A stretch of DNA of 64,000 nt from Paulinella micropora (Eukaryota; Cercozoa; Imbricatea; Euglyphida; Paulinellidae), in NCBI GenBank assembly GCA_019918135.1, contig WBZZ01004602.1:37288-101287 (forward strand). The letters run 5' to 3'. Shown one piece after another: positions 18,526 through 29,215 of the stretch. Every line of letters begins with the position of its first letter. Positions within the stretch are counted from its first letter, which is position 1. The position numbers and the translations under genes are program-made. A model generated the notes under the pieces. That model saw only the letters and a list, made by a program, of their open reading frames with translations, was not told the origin of the DNA and did no database searches.

Positions 18526-19230
18526 TCACCGCTTGTGCACAGAGGATCCGTAGCTCACTGCGCCAGTGAAGAGCAGCTTTGTTGCTGCAGGGATAGTCCC
18601 CGTGACGGAGGTCGGCAGCGGGCCCAAGCACAACAGCTGTAGCTTGGGCAGGCGAGACTTTTGAAGGCCCAGCGTCGGCAAGCGCATTCCGAGGTCAGAC
18701 GAGGTCTGTCCGGTGTACGCAAGGCGCAGAGTCTCGAGGCGCGGGAACGTCGTCCGGGACACAAATTCGCACGCCTGGCGCAGCATTGCCTCGTGGCCGG
18801 TTTCTATGCTCAGATCCACCAGCAGGCAGGTAGGGGGGTCGAGCGGCCCGCGGGCTTGGACGCACAGGTTGATTGAGAACCCAAAGCTTTCGACTTCTTC
18901 GTTGCCGACTACCAGCGAGCAAAGCTGCAGCCCTAGTTGCTCTTGCAGGATTTTTAGCGGCCAGACCTCCTTGAACTGCGTCAATGATCTGTCTATAATG
19001 ATTTCCGCGATTCCGGGCGTGGGACGCCGCGAGCCGGTGTCTACCAACGGCGGGTACAGCTGCGATAGCGCCCAGCTCCTGACAAGCTGCGGCTCCGCGT
19101 CACAGAGCTTGCGCAGCGCCGCTACATCCTCCCGTCTGTACAGGTAGTCGGCTATCATCTGCCATACAACCACCGGCAACAGCACCCCCGGGCCGTGCAG
19201 CCGCCGCCGTTTTCTGCACCGTGCCGGCAT
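18526..19230 (-). CDS. F-box/LRR-like protein
   Basis: The product is 234 residues. The N-terminus LLPVVVWQMIADYLYRREDVAALRKLCDAEPQL has the P-x3-W/L-x2-I-x2-Y/F-L pattern of an F-box. It is followed by leucine-rich repeats (LPKLQLLCLGPLP, FPRLETLRLAYTG). Viral F-box proteins typically link host SCF ubiquitin ligase to targets. The LRR part would choose the partner. Confidence 0.55.
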   Translation of the reverse strand: MPARCRKRRRLHGPGVLLPVVVWQMIADYLYRREDVAALRKLCDAEPQLVRSWALSQLYPPLVDTGSRRPTPGIAEIIIDRSLTQFKEVWPLKILQEQLGLQLCSLVVGNEEVESFGFSINLCVQARGPLDPPTCLLVDLSIETGHEAMLRQACEFVSRTTFPRLETLRLAYTGQTSSDLGMRLPTLGLQKSRLPKLQLLCLGPLPTSVTGTIPAATKLLFTGAVSYGSSVHKR

Positions 19231-19303
19231 GTCGTGACTACGACGAGCTTTTGGTTTTACAGAGAAAGTGGGGGGGGGGGGGGGCTTTAGCTAGGGCTTC
19301 GAA

Positions 19304-20449
19304 TTATTCGCAGTAGCTCGGCGTTTCGCAATCTCTCTCGAAGAATGACAGCTCGGGCAGGGCGCCCCGCTCCGAGCCTTCGTCCCGCGCGGCAAGCCTA
19401 CGGATCGATAGCCTGCGGCTCGATACCCTGATGCCGGGCGGCGTCGGGGGCGCTGCCAATGGCAGCCTGGTGATGCCAGGCGGCGTCGGGGACGCTGCCA
19501 ATGGCAGCCTGGTGAGCGGGCGGTGCTTAGAGACGGGCGTCGCTGTGTAGACGTCAACGACCGCGCGCAGTCTCGAACGACCGCGACGCGGGCCCCCAGC
19601 CACTTCTGTGCCGATGTGGGGCGTGACTTGCGCTACGTCCTGACAAAAAGCGCCCTGCTGCGGCGCGCTCCGGACACGCACAGCCTGCGTTGGCCTGATG
19701 TAAAGCCTTGGCTCGGCACGCAAACGCTGCAGGTCTTGTTGCAGCTGTAAGGCCACGAGGTAGACCCACGGCATGGGTAGCAGGACGGACACAAACCCTA
19801 ACGTCCACCCTACGAAAGGCCGCGACCCGCCTGCCAGCGCTAGCCAGAGCCAGAGCACGAGGTAGAAAGCGTGCAGGACCGCACAGCATGCAGAGGCGCA
19901 CTGCAAGCAGCACAGACCCTGCGCGGCTCGCGCGCGCCGCGTGGAGTCGCCCATGCCAGCCCCGACCGACCGCCGCAGCAGGCGTACATGCGAGTTGGTG
20001 CTAGAAAGAAACCAGGCGCCGTAAAGCTGTGCGATCAGCAAAAAGACCCTGGGCGGCCAGTAGTTTTCTGTGGCAACAGCGAGCGCGTCCGAGGCTACGC
20101 ACACTGCTAGGCGCAGAAACCTGAATTCATGGCACGGATTGCGTGCGCTCAAAGGACCCAACCCGTACGGGTAGCGTTCTAGGCACTCTAGCCACATGTG
20201 CCAGGCCAGCGGCAGTAGCAGGGATCGGTCTTCACTTTGCCGCAGTGAGGGTTGCCCGTCGCCGAGAAGCAGCAAAACGACCGCGTGCGCTACGGTCCAG
20301 AACCAGATGCGCAATGTCGTGAACACGGCGGTCCGCCGCCGACGTCCGCTGTCGACTCTTAGTTGCAGGCAAAGCAGCCACGCCATGCCGCACATGAACG
20401 CGGCGGCGGAGGCGAGCCCGAGCTGCACCGCCGCGGGGCTGCCTACCAT
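19304..20449 (-). CDS. Seven-transmembrane protein with long cytoplasmic-type tail
   Basis: About 260 residues hold seven hydrophobic segments, for example AAVQLGLASAAAFMCGMAWLL, LRIWFWTVAHAVVLLLL and FVGWTLGFVSVLLPMPWVYL. A 120-residue Arg/Pro/Ser tail follows, with a duplicated LPLAA(S/P)PTPPGI motif. The 7-TM plus tail layout recalls GPCR-like or host TMEM-type receptors, but I see no DRY, NPxxY or rhodopsin Lys motif. Receptor function is not claimed. Confidence 0.6.
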   Translation of the reverse strand: MVGSPAAVQLGLASAAAFMCGMAWLLCLQLRVDSGRRRRTAVFTTLRIWFWTVAHAVVLLLLGDGQPSLRQSEDRSLLLPLAWHMWLECLERYPYGLGPLSARNPCHEFRFLRLAVCVASDALAVATENYWPPRVFLLIAQLYGAWFLSSTNSHVRLLRRSVGAGMGDSTRRARAAQGLCCLQCASACCAVLHAFYLVLWLWLALAGGSRPFVGWTLGFVSVLLPMPWVYLVALQLQQDLQRLRAEPRLYIRPTQAVRVRSAPQQGAFCQDVAQVTPHIGTEVAGGPRRGRSRLRAVVDVYTATPVSKHRPLTRLPLAASPTPPGITRLPLAAPPTPPGIRVSSRRLSIRRLAARDEGSERGALPELSFFERDCETPSYCE

Positions 20450-20519
20450 GTTGCACGAAGGACCAGTCCAAGCGGGGTAGCTCAGAACGAAGAGGAACGT
20501 GAAAGGGGGAAAGCAAGGG

Positions 20520-20533
20520 CGTTCGTTTTTATA
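20520..20533 (-). promoter_or_regulatory. TATA-like box of the 7-TM gene
   Basis: The minus strand reads GTCTATATAAAAACG about 80 bases before the ATG at 20449, the only strong TATA in the leader. Confidence 0.45.
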
Positions 20534-20699
20534 TAGACTTTTTTCTTCTGTTTACAAAAACAAAAAAGAAAGAAACAGAAAAATGCTTCAGCCCCTCCCC
20601 CCCCCCCTCTCTCTCTCCCCCTTCTTCCTCCATGTTCGTCGCACCCATTTGCACTGTCCTTTGTTCTTTTTTTTGTGTGTCTTTTTAGCTCACTTTGTA
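20534..20699. other. Low-complexity intergenic spacer
   Basis: Poly-A/T and pyrimidine tracts lie between the 7-TM gene leader and the end of the F-box remnant, with a TTTTAATAAAAAAAAG 3'-end-like motif at about 20711. No gene. Confidence 0.4.
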
Positions 20700-20734
20700 G
20701 GCTCCAAGCTTTTAATAAAAAAAAGAATTAGCAG

Positions 20735-21110
20735 CACAGTACTTTTTTTATGCTCTCTTCCCGGCCTGTGAAGGTCTCGATAAATCCACCTTTGTCTCCA
20801 GAATCTGAGAGAGCCAGCGATAAGTCTTCGCACCTGCCAAAATCTTGATGCGTTCTCTGACCCGCAGGGGGCACGGCGGCGTGCAGTTGAGACTCGACTA
20901 CGGGCCCTGGTTCTTTCGGGGGATTCATCTGTAGGTAGCTCTGCATGGTTTGGCAACACAGGCGGGCCTTGTGTTCCCAGCAACAAACAAAAACGCTCTT
21001 GCCATGAATCCAGGCGGATGGCGGCCGCGCGCCTGAATTTCACCCATTGTTAAACAGAATCTCCAGCTCGCTGAGGCGCTTGATGGACTGCAACAGCTCC
21101 TTGCCCCCCA
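20735..21110 (-). pseudogene. Deletion remnant of the F-box gene
   Basis: Ends and scattered segments match the intact F-box gene at 26070-27592: an RLDSWQERF-like block, the SYLQMNPPKEPGP segment and the C-terminal ERIKIF...AKTYRWLSQI-like segment. The F-box itself and two further blocks are missing, and frames are broken. The 80-nt intron of the intact gene is shortened by 54 nt, with the deletion ends at a CAAGGC direct repeat. It forms a degraded copy of the 26-28.8 kb pair together with the next gene. Confidence 0.75.
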
Positions 21111-21119
21111 CATCTACCA

Positions 21120-21420
21120 CGATCCCGGCGCCCCCCCCCCTCCCCTCGCTCCTTTAAATTTTGTCTTGAGCCTCCCCTTTCCCTCTTTGAGCCCCCTGAG
21201 CCCGGGGGGCTCAAAGAGCCCCCCCCCTGAGCCCGGGGGGCTCAAAGAGCAGGGGGCAGAACTGCAACAAAACTAAAAAAGAAATGCCACTGAGCCCATG
21301 CCGGGTCGCGCCCCCCCCCCCCATTTTCTGGGCCCGAATTTGCGGGGTGGAGGTGGGGGGGGGGGCGCTCCCCCCCCCCCCCTCTTCCCCCTTTCCCTTG
21401 TCGAGACTTTTTAATGTATA
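21120..21420. repeat. GC spacer with two GAGCCC...GGGCTC palindromes, duplicated at 27.65-27.84 kb
   Basis: Two tandem copies of TGAGCCCGGGGGGCTCAAAGAG are followed by the landmark ATGCCACTGAGCCCATGCCGGG and G/C runs. The same order occurs at 27720-27830 before the intact MAQD gene, so the intergenic region belongs to the segmental duplication. Confidence 0.65.
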
Positions 21421-21506
21421 TATTTTTTTTTTTGTATACCGGCAAAGCGCGCCCCTGCTCTCCCCCCCTCCCTTTCTCGTTCCCTGTTCTCAGGCTCGTC
21501 GCCGCC

Positions 21507-22339
21507 ATGGCACAAGACAGTACCCATCGCCAACTATACAACTGGGCCAAGGAATTTACTGCCTCAGACAGGACTATGCACGTGCTTGGCCAGGATGACA
21601 CTGGGGGCCATGTTGTCAGGACGAAGACATAGTACTCTGCGCAGCCGTCCTGCAGGCGACCTATCAAAGCTTTGAGGGGGGTCGTAGCTACACACGCACG
21701 GAGCATAAGAGGTTGGCTGCTGGCGCCGGACTCCCGCATACGACCGCCGCAGCCGCGCCGGCCCCTGACTTTTGGGGCCAGTATGTACAGGCTTTGTGTG
21801 ACTTTATCCAGCGGCAAGAGCAATTCAAGCCTACCCCGGCGGCACCCGGGACTGAGGGCTATTGGGATACGCTTGCCAGGGCACAAAAGGAAACAGTCTG
21901 CCAGAAATGCCAACGTCGTCGCCTGTCTTGCACACACAAAGCCGCGGCGACACTACACGAACGCCTCCCTCGAAATACAGAAGCGTTCCGCGCTGCCCAA
22001 GTGCTGTATTGGTTGTATGCGCCCGCGGGCGGGCGGCCGGGCTTAGTCTCCGCCGCCGCCACGGCCCCAGGCGAGGGCGCGAGGGACTCGAACGACATAG
22101 ATCACCGGAGCTTGTTCAAGTTTATCCAGAACGTTAGCAACGAATCGGCCCTAGGCGACGAGGACCATTTAGGGTGTTGGGGGATAGTTCTAAAGGCCAA
22201 GAAAAAAATTCAGAAAGGTGTGTACAACCTGGAGACTTTTCAGACAGACGACGAAACGTTTGCTGCTATGACACTGTACTTAACACACCTCTCGTCCGAA
22301 GAGGCTGGCAGTGGAGTCTACAAACGAGTACGGCGCTAG
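21507..22339 (+). pseudogene. MAQD-family gene, frame-disrupted copy
   Basis: The ATG at 21507 is in perfect context (GCCGCCATGG) and starts like the intact copy at 27927. After about 35 codons a ~66-base deletion around 21605-21625 shifts the frame and meets a stop at 21630-21632. From about 21625 the other frame matches the intact protein to its end (AYKRVRR-like). The long downstream frame has kept its coding sequence with few changes, so either the event is recent or a shorter protein is made. Confidence 0.7.
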
Positions 22340-22390
22340 AAGAAGGGGGGGGGGAGGGAGGGAGACATGTTCAAGACTTGTAGCAAGTTT

Positions 22391-22406
22391 ATTTTTTTAA
22401 TTAAAA
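22391..22406. terminator. AT-rich bidirectional 3'-end motif
   Basis: ATTTTTTTAATTAAAA lies between the convergent MAQD copy and the large BspA-like gene, about 30-50 bases from each stop. Confidence 0.5.
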
Positions 22407-22435
22407 CGCGGACTGAACGGACTGAACGGGAAGGC

Positions 22436-25400
22436 TCAATTTATGTCCACCCAGGGTTCGCTCAGGCAGGCCTCGCGTGTTTGCGGGTTGCTGATGCCAG
22501 CGAAGCTCTCGGGGCCGTAGCTCTGGCAGGCGTTCCTGGGCAGCTGCGCAAACGTGAAATACCCAGACTGCAAAAAATCCTGGCAATTAGCCAAGAACAA
22601 CACAGGTACGTTCCAGGCACTGAGGTTTTGATTAAAGGAGCAGGCGCCATCGAAGAGCCAGCGGTTGTCATTGTAGCTCACGTCTCCCGGCAAGAGCGAC
22701 GAGACGTTCCAGCCGCTCAGCGGCTGGTTGAAGGCCCTGGCCTGATCAAAGATGCCGGTCATCTGCGTGACGCGCGACATGTCCCACCCGCTGAGGTCTT
22801 GGTTGAATTCGCGCGTGCCCGAGAAAGCATAATTTGCGTACTCCAGGCTGCGGGTGTCCCAGGCGCTCAGTGGCTGGTTGAAGTCGCGGGCGCTGTAGAA
22901 GACACTGGAAAAGCTTTGCACGGCCGAAGTATCCAGCGCGCTCACGTCCGAGTTGAAGGCGCGCGTGCCGCGGAAAGCATGCCTCAGTGAAGTAGCGCCC
23001 GTGGTGTTCCAGTACAGAGGCTGGTTGAAAGAGCGCGCACCCCACAGAATGCCCTCGAGGCTGCCCCGCAGGTTGGCGCCGAGGTAGCTGAGGTCGCCCG
23101 TGAGGTACTCCAGGGCCTGGAAAAGGTAGCTGAAGTCGTCGACGTGTTTGAGGGCGTTGGTGCCCACCGTGGGCGCCAGATACGTCAAGGAATCCCGACC
23201 ATCTCCCAACCCAATGTGGAACAAGCCGTTATACCGGCGGAACGCCGGCAAGCTGGGGTACCAGGAAGAACCCCTGGTCGTGACGCTGACCTGGCCCCAG
23301 GAGTACACAGCCTTTAACCTGACGCGCTCGTCGGTAAAACTCTGCAGCCCCTCCAGCACGCCCCGGATGCGTAGAGTGCGCGTGTCGAACGTGGAGGAGC
23401 ACGGAGTGGGCGTGGTGCAGCTGGCGACGCCCGGCGCCTGGCTGCAATTAACGAAGCCATCGCCCGTGCCAAAATCTGCTTGGAAGTCGTGCGTTCCCAC
23501 CGTCAAGCCGTTGCGCCCTGGCACACCGGGGTCGAGGTAAACTACCCCGACCGACAATCCCGAGCACACATAAAACAGGACCAGGTCCTGGTCGCAGCCC
23601 AAGCCCGAGAGCCGCTGCCGCCGCGTACACTGCAGGGCCTGCACGCAGCCGAGCTGCGTGTAGTCGGCGGGTGCCGACTGCAGCCAGACCGACAGGTCGT
23701 GGCTGTAGCGCGAGGCTCCGCGCAGCAGCAGTCGATAGTCGAGCAGCTGCGACGCGTCCCAGCCGCGCAGGTCGCCGTCAAAGCCCACCGCGTCTGAGAA
23801 AGCAGCCGTCAGGTTGACGAGCGAGCTGGTGCGCCAGCCTTCGATGCCGGCAAAGCTGCCGTTGGTGGCGGCAAAGGCAAATGACATGTCTTGCACCGCC
23901 GACACGTCCCAGCTAGAGAGCCCGAGCGGCTCCAGCAGGAACGACTCGGCGAACACGTAGCTCAGGTCCTGTACCTGGCGTGTATCGAGCGCCGACACGT
24001 CGAGCGGCCCGGCCAGCGCGTCCAGCCCGCTGAACGAGCGGTACAGAGAAGTTAGCCCCGGGCTGGCAGGCAGCGGCGCCACGTGCGCCAGCGCCGCCAG
24101 GTTCTGCAGGTGCCGCCCGGCCGTTGCGTGCAGCTCGACCTCCCCCCAGGCGTGAATGGCCGTCAGCACCGCGTCGGGGTCCTCCCCCGGCTGTTGTTCG
24201 CCGCCCCCGCAACTGCAGCAGACGCTGGTCGCGTTCTGCCCCAGCGGGCCCCAGGAGTTCAGGTACCACGAGCACAGATTGCTATTGCTTTGAATGGAGC
24301 TCCAGGATGAAAAGACCTCAGCTTTCTCCCCCGCGTACTGCAGGCAGCTGTTGCCCCAACCATCCGACCAAGCGCCTGTGTACGCATTTCGACAAACCGT
24401 CGTAGGCGCGTACAGCATGCTCCAGCCCAAGGCGGGCCCCGCCAGGCTCACGTTGTACTCCCCGGCCGAAGCGTACACGTGGCGGCAGAGCGAGCCATTG
24501 TTGTAACACTGCTCGGGCAACGAGCCGTCGCCCCAGTTCACCTCGAACCCTGCGGGTGGCTGTTGCAGTTGGAGTTGCTGCACCCCCCGGCGGCGCCGCG
24601 CCTGGACCCCGCCCAACGGTAGCTGATATATTCCGCCGGCCGCGCTGACGTTGACCACCAGCAGGGCGGGGCCCTTGGGGCTCGGCGAACCTGACACGGA
24701 CGCCGAGCTGGAGCTGGAGCTCGACAAAGACACCGAGCTGGAGGCGGACACCGAGCTCGACAAAGACACCGAGCTTGAGGCGGACACCGAGCTAGACAAA
24801 GACACCGAGCTTGAGGCGGACACCGAGCTCGAAGCGGACACCGAGCTTGAAGCGGACACCGAGCTTGAAGCGGACACCGAGCTTGAAGCGGACACCGAGC
24901 TTGAAGCGGACACCGAGCTTGAAGCGGACACCGAGCTTGAGGCGGGCACCGAGCTTGAGGCGGACGCTGAGCTCGACGAGGACGCCGGGGGCGAGCCCGT
25001 TGGCTGCAGCAACTGGAAAGTGGCACCGTCCGGTACCCTGACCCGACCCGACACCGTTGCAATAAGCTTGCTCATTCGGATCTCGTTGTCATGTACGCTA
25101 GCATATGTGTAGCTCATAGCCTGGGCATTGGGCTGTTGCAATAGAATACACTTCCCGTAGATTGGGTAGTCGCGTTCTTCGTACGCGATCCACCAGCCAA
25201 GGGCTGGATAAATTGTGCTGAAGTCGGTGATTTTTTTCATCCCCAGACACTCCCGGCAGTCAGGGTCATCGGTGGTTGGCGCAAGCCCGTAGATATTTCG
25301 ACTTGCAGTATAATTGTACAAGAGCATATGGAAGCCGATCCTGTCGTCAACGAGTCCGTCCTGCTCAAAAGACGGCTTTTGGAAAGAGGCGCAAGTACTG

Positions 25401-25794
25401 GAACTCGAGGCGTTGAAAAGTCCAAAGGTCTGCAGCGTAGCGTTGTCGGTGCTGCATTCCTGCAGCCGCAGCTCCAACCAGGCAGGTTCAGACACGTTGC
25501 CTTCCGGGGCTGGCACCACGCTCACACACTTTTGAGATCTCGCATCATACAACGAGACAGCACCCGCCAGCGGGTTAGATTGGGGCCCAAGAAGCTAGAC
25601 CCCTCAAGATAGTCGGGCTCTGACCAGTTTGCAGCACATTGCACCTGGTCTCGCGAGTTAGATTTAGTCGTGACTAAAAGAGCGATGGTTAATATAAGAC
25701 CCAGGATAACAGCTGCTATGAAAGCCCACCGGCAGGGGCGGGTTTTTCTGTTGCTCATTAGAGAACAGCATGCGTAAAGATTTCTGCCGCCCAT
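22436..25794 (-). CDS. Large anchored BspA-like (DUF285) surface protein, two exons
   Basis: From ATG 25794 (or 25758) a basic cytoplasmic segment and one hydrophobic anchor (AFIAAVILGLILTIALLV) predict a type II membrane protein. The frame then breaks; a 62-nt GT-AG intron (25539-25600), with CTAAC inside, rejoins it in phase. The ectodomain holds a Cys-containing lectin-like part, a Ser-rich stalk (SSSVSASSS repeats, coded near 24700-24990), and about 600 residues of BspA-type repeats of the form FNQPLS(G/A)WDxSxVxxMxxxF. Near the C-terminus come AFNQPLSGWNVSSL and NQNLSAWNV. Such proteins are common adhesion ectodomains in protists and some giant viruses. The total is about 1100 residues. 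The stalk repeat closely parallels that of the first gene in the window. Confidence 0.75.
25539..25600 (-). other. Candidate 62-nt intron in the BspA-like gene
   Basis: Donor GG|GTCTAG, CTAACCC branch-like site and acceptor GATGCGAG|A. It joins the membrane-anchor exon to the ectodomain frame in phase 2/2. Alternative: a one-base frameshift near the CCCC at 25580. Confidence 0.45.
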
Positions 25795-25859
25795 TCTCTA
25801 CCTCCTGGGGTTTTGGCGCAGTTACTTGGTATTTGCATACAATACAGTGTCGGCTGGCT

Positions 25860-25957
25860 TTTCGGTTGTTCAACCTAAAAGAGGGAGGGGGGGAGGAGAG
25901 AAAGGGGGAGAGCGGAGGGGGGGGGACCGAAAGCGGAAACAAAAAAGGGGCAGAAAT

Positions 25958-25996
<39 letters not shown>

Positions 25997-26069
25997 GCGG
26001 GGAAGCGATCGTCCGAGACTTGCCCAAGTAAAAGAAGCTTTTCTATATTTTTCGCCGCAGATTTCTCCG
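25860..26069. other. Purine-rich leader region with (GA)n
   Basis: G-rich tracts and a (GA)13 run near 25967-25993 lie between the divergent/convergent gene ends. ORFs here are low-complexity artefacts. No gene. Confidence 0.45.
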
Positions 26070-27592
26070 CTAGCAGTTAATTGTAAAATGCGCTGGAGGT
26101 TCTACGCCGGGAAGGCAGCCCAGCGTGCCCCGATGCTCGTTGGGCTTTGTATAAATATCGAACCGGTAGTGTATAAGCTCGGCCTGTGAAGGTCTCGATA
26201 AATCTACCTTTGTCTCTAGAATCTGAGAGAGCCAGCGATAAGTCTTGGCACTTGAAAAAATCTTGATGCGTTCTTTGGCCCGCCGCTCTAAATTGTTGTC
26301 CGTCCCTTCTTGGTCGGAGGCGTACAGCCTCGCCTCGAGTACTTTTATGCTCGGGCTTCCGGGCCTCCACACGTGAAGCGAGGGTTCAGCGATTATTCTG
26401 TTTTCGCCGTAGCTTACCTTAACCTTAACCGACGCCCTCCAACTATCACGGATCCTGGGGTTGCGGAAAGGGCATTTGCGAAAGAGCACTAAAGGCCTGC
26501 TCCATTTGCTAGGCTGTTGGTGGCGTGCGGGCAATTTGTATTCTGTGGCTAGGTCCTTCGCGCCCGTGTCCAGGCGCTTGAGCGCCCTTGCCCAGGCCTC
26601 GGCGCTGAGGTGTACCAGAGCCTTCGAGGTCCTACCAAGCGCAAGCACGTCCTGACCGTCTAAGAACGAGATGGTGTGCTCCAAGACCTCCGTGGGCAAC
26701 GGGAGGGAGGACATCTGCCGGCTTGTCATGTCTATCAAAAAATAGCCAGAGAGGTATTTAAACCACTCCCGTAACGACTCGCGGTCGCCAGTATTGTCCA
26801 GAATTTCTTGTAGCATTTTCAAGTCCGGCCCCGGAGGCACAGCGGCGTGCAGTTGAGACTCGACCACTGGCCCCGGTTCTTTCGGGGGATTCATTTGTAA
26901 GTAGCTCTGTATAATTTGGCAGCACAGGCGAGCCTTGAAAAAAAGGGCAAGCGGCTGCCCGCGCTGTCGCAGCTTAGCCCACAAGCCTTGTGTCCCTAAC
27001 AGCAGACAAAAACGCTCTTGCATGAATCCAGGCGGATGGCGACCGCGCGCCTGAATTGCACCCATTGTTCAAACTCACGGCGCGCTGCGCTGGGGGTAGT
27101 GTGCAAATCGCAACCGGGCCCTAACACCTCAAAACACAGCCGTGCAAATTTGGGTAGCTCGCGCTGCTTAAACAGAATCTCCAGCTCGCTGAAGCGCCTG
27201 ATGGACTGAGACAGCCCCTTGCCCCCTACGTCTACTACGATCACTTCAAAGTCCTGCTTAAACTGTGCTAGAAAGTCTCTAGGCTGCTCCAGCGACCATA
27301 CACGCGCCTTATTGCAGCCCTCGGCCGCAACCAGCTGCCCCTGCTGGCGTTGTGCTAATCGTTGCTTCACCTTCTCCAGCGCGGGGGAATTTGCTTCGCA
27401 CTCAGGGATATGCCAGCTGTGCCCCTCAGTCTCCTCTGCACCAATAACTGCACGGGCCAGCGCTGGCAAACAGAGATCAGCAAGTCCCGACGTGACCACT
27501 ACCACATGAATGTTGATGCTAGCGGCGCTGTGCCTACAGCGCTTCAAAGGCGGCGGGGCCGCCCCGTCGCCTGAATCTCGGCGCCGTCGCAT
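26070..27592 (-). CDS. F-box protein, two exons
   Basis: Exon 1 is 27592-27014 (MRRRRDSGDGAAPP...), exon 2 is 26933-26070. An 80-nt GT-AG intron (26934-27013) with a GCTAAGC branch-like site and a CCCTTTTTTTCAAG acceptor joins them in phase 0. Exon 2 has an F-box: LPTEVLEHTISFLDGQDVLALGRTSKALVHLSAE. Exon 1 carries a VIVVDVGGKGLSQSIRRF segment of unknown fold. Predicted role is an SCF ubiquitin-ligase adaptor. It is head-to-head with the MAQD gene, and this pair is duplicated in decayed form at 20.7-22.3 kb. Confidence 0.65.
26934..27013 (-). other. 80-nt intron of the F-box gene
   Basis: AGC|GTTTTTG donor, GGGCTAAGC branch-like site, pyrimidine tract and TTCAAG|G acceptor. The reading frame switches exactly across it. 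The duplicate copy at ~20.98 kb has lost 54 nt within it. Confidence 0.55.
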
Positions 27593-27926
27593 ATGCTGCA
27601 AAAACAAAAAAAAGGATTTTGCGCTTGGCTTCACATGGACAAGAGGGAGGAGGGGGGGGGCGCCCTTTTCTTCTTGGCGCCCCCCCCCTCTCTCCCTTAA
27701 ATTCGTCTTGTGCCTCCCTTCCCTCCCCCCTGAGCCCGGGGGCTCAAAGAGCAGGGGGCCAAACTTCAAAAAAACTTTAAAAAAATGCCACTGAGCCCAT
27801 GCCGGGGGGGGGGGCGCTCCCCCCCCTTTTACACGCACTTTTGTAAATTATATTTTCTTTTGTACATTCTTAGCGCCGATCCTGCCCTTCTTGGTTGTGC
27901 GTGAACAGAACAGGCTTGTTGCCACC

Positions 27927-28823
27927 ATGGCGCAAGACAATACTCATCGCCAACTATACAATTGGGCCAAGGAATTTACTGCCGCAGACAGAACTATGCA
28001 CGTGCATGGCCAGGATGACACTACACGTTGGGAGAAACTCAATAGATTTCTTAGTTCTAGCAGGGGCACATTAGAGGCGTTTGCGCAGGACGATGACATG
28101 GTACTCTGCGCAGCCGTCCTGCAGGCGACCTATCAAAGCTTCGAGGGGGGTCGTAGCTACACACGCACAGAGCACAAGAGGTTGGCCGCCGCCGCAGCCG
28201 CGACGGCTCCTGACCTTTGGGGCCAGTATGTACAGGCTTTGTGCGAATTTATTCAGAGGCAAGAACAATTCAAGCCTACCCCGGCGGCGCCCGGGACTGA
28301 GACCTACTGGGATATGCTTGCCAAGGCACAAAGAGAAACAGTCTGCCAGCGATGCAAACGTCGCCGACCTTGCAAACACAACCCCGGGGCGACACTCCAC
28401 GAACGCCTCCTACGAGATAAAGAAGCGTTCCGCGCTGCGCAAGTGCTGTATTGGTTGTATGCGCCCGCGGGCGGCCGCCCCAGCCTAGCCGCCGCCGAAG
28501 AGAAGAAGGAGCAGCTTCCGGTGCCCCCCGCCACGGCTGCCACGGGCCCGGACGAGGGCGCGAGGAACTCGAACGACATAGATCACCGAAACTTGTTCGA
28601 GTTTATCCAAAACGCAAGAAACGATTCGGTCCTAGGCGACGAGGACCAACTAAGGTGTTGGGTGATAGTTCTAAAGGCCAAGAAAAAAATCCAAAAAGGT
28701 GTGTACAATCTGGAGACTTTTCAAACAGACGACGAAACGTTTGCTGCTGCTATGACTCTGTACTTAACACACCTCTCGCCCGAAGCGGCTGGCAGTGGGG
28801 CCTACAAACGAGTAAGGCGCTAA
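27927..28823 (+). CDS. MAQD-family unknown protein, intact copy
   Basis: ATG in optimal context (GCCACCATGG). The 298-residue product starts MAQDNTHRQLYNWAKEF. A Cys-rich motif, CQRCKRRRPCKH, at mid-length looks like a metal- or nucleic-acid-binding knuckle, and an Ala/Glu-rich linker follows. The C-terminal domain ends YKRVRR. Family unknown. The intergenic region to the F-box gene includes G/C runs and the GAGCCC palindrome. Confidence 0.7.
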   Translation: MAQDNTHRQLYNWAKEFTAADRTMHVHGQDDTTRWEKLNRFLSSSRGTLEAFAQDDDMVLCAAVLQATYQSFEGGRSYTRTEHKRLAAAAAATAPDLWGQYVQALCEFIQRQEQFKPTPAAPGTETYWDMLAKAQRETVCQRCKRRRPCKHNPGATLHERLLRDKEAFRAAQVLYWLYAPAGGRPSLAAAEEKKEQLPVPPATAATGPDEGARNSNDIDHRNLFEFIQNARNDSVLGDEDQLRCWVIVLKAKKKIQKGVYNLETFQTDDETFAAAMTLYLTHLSPEAAGSGAYKRVRR

Positions 28824-28830
28824 CTGTATT

Positions 28831-29171
28831 TATTTAATGAAATAATTATTATTAAATAGTAGCAAAGTATTACATAAGATATGGAGAAGGGGGACGAGGC
28901 ACCTCTTTCTTTTTTTTACTTTCTTTATCCCATAAGAGGCTGCATCGGGCGCCAGGTCCTCAGAAAAACGTTTGGTGTCTTGCCGGGAAAACAGATCCGC
29001 GCCATAGATTTGCGCCATATTCTTTTTTAATTACACTATCGTGCCCGACTCCATATTTTGTCAGGAGCAATAGTGTAATTTCAGTTATATTCTACCTACT
29101 ACTGCCTTTTGCTTTCCTGAAAGCCTCTTTGTCCTGCACTACAAGACTTTTAAACTCTAGTTGCGTGTCAG
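28831..29171. other. AT-rich intergenic region
   Basis: A TTATTATTAAATA 3'-end motif (~28845) is followed by a dyad around GTGTAATTT / AAATTACAC-like strings (29026-29080: ATTACACTAT and ATAGTGTAAT arms, 10 bp). No credible ORF. Confidence 0.45.
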
Positions 29172-29215
29172 TTGTCTGGGCTAATTGCACTTGTACAGGG
29201 GGCGGGGACGGGAAA

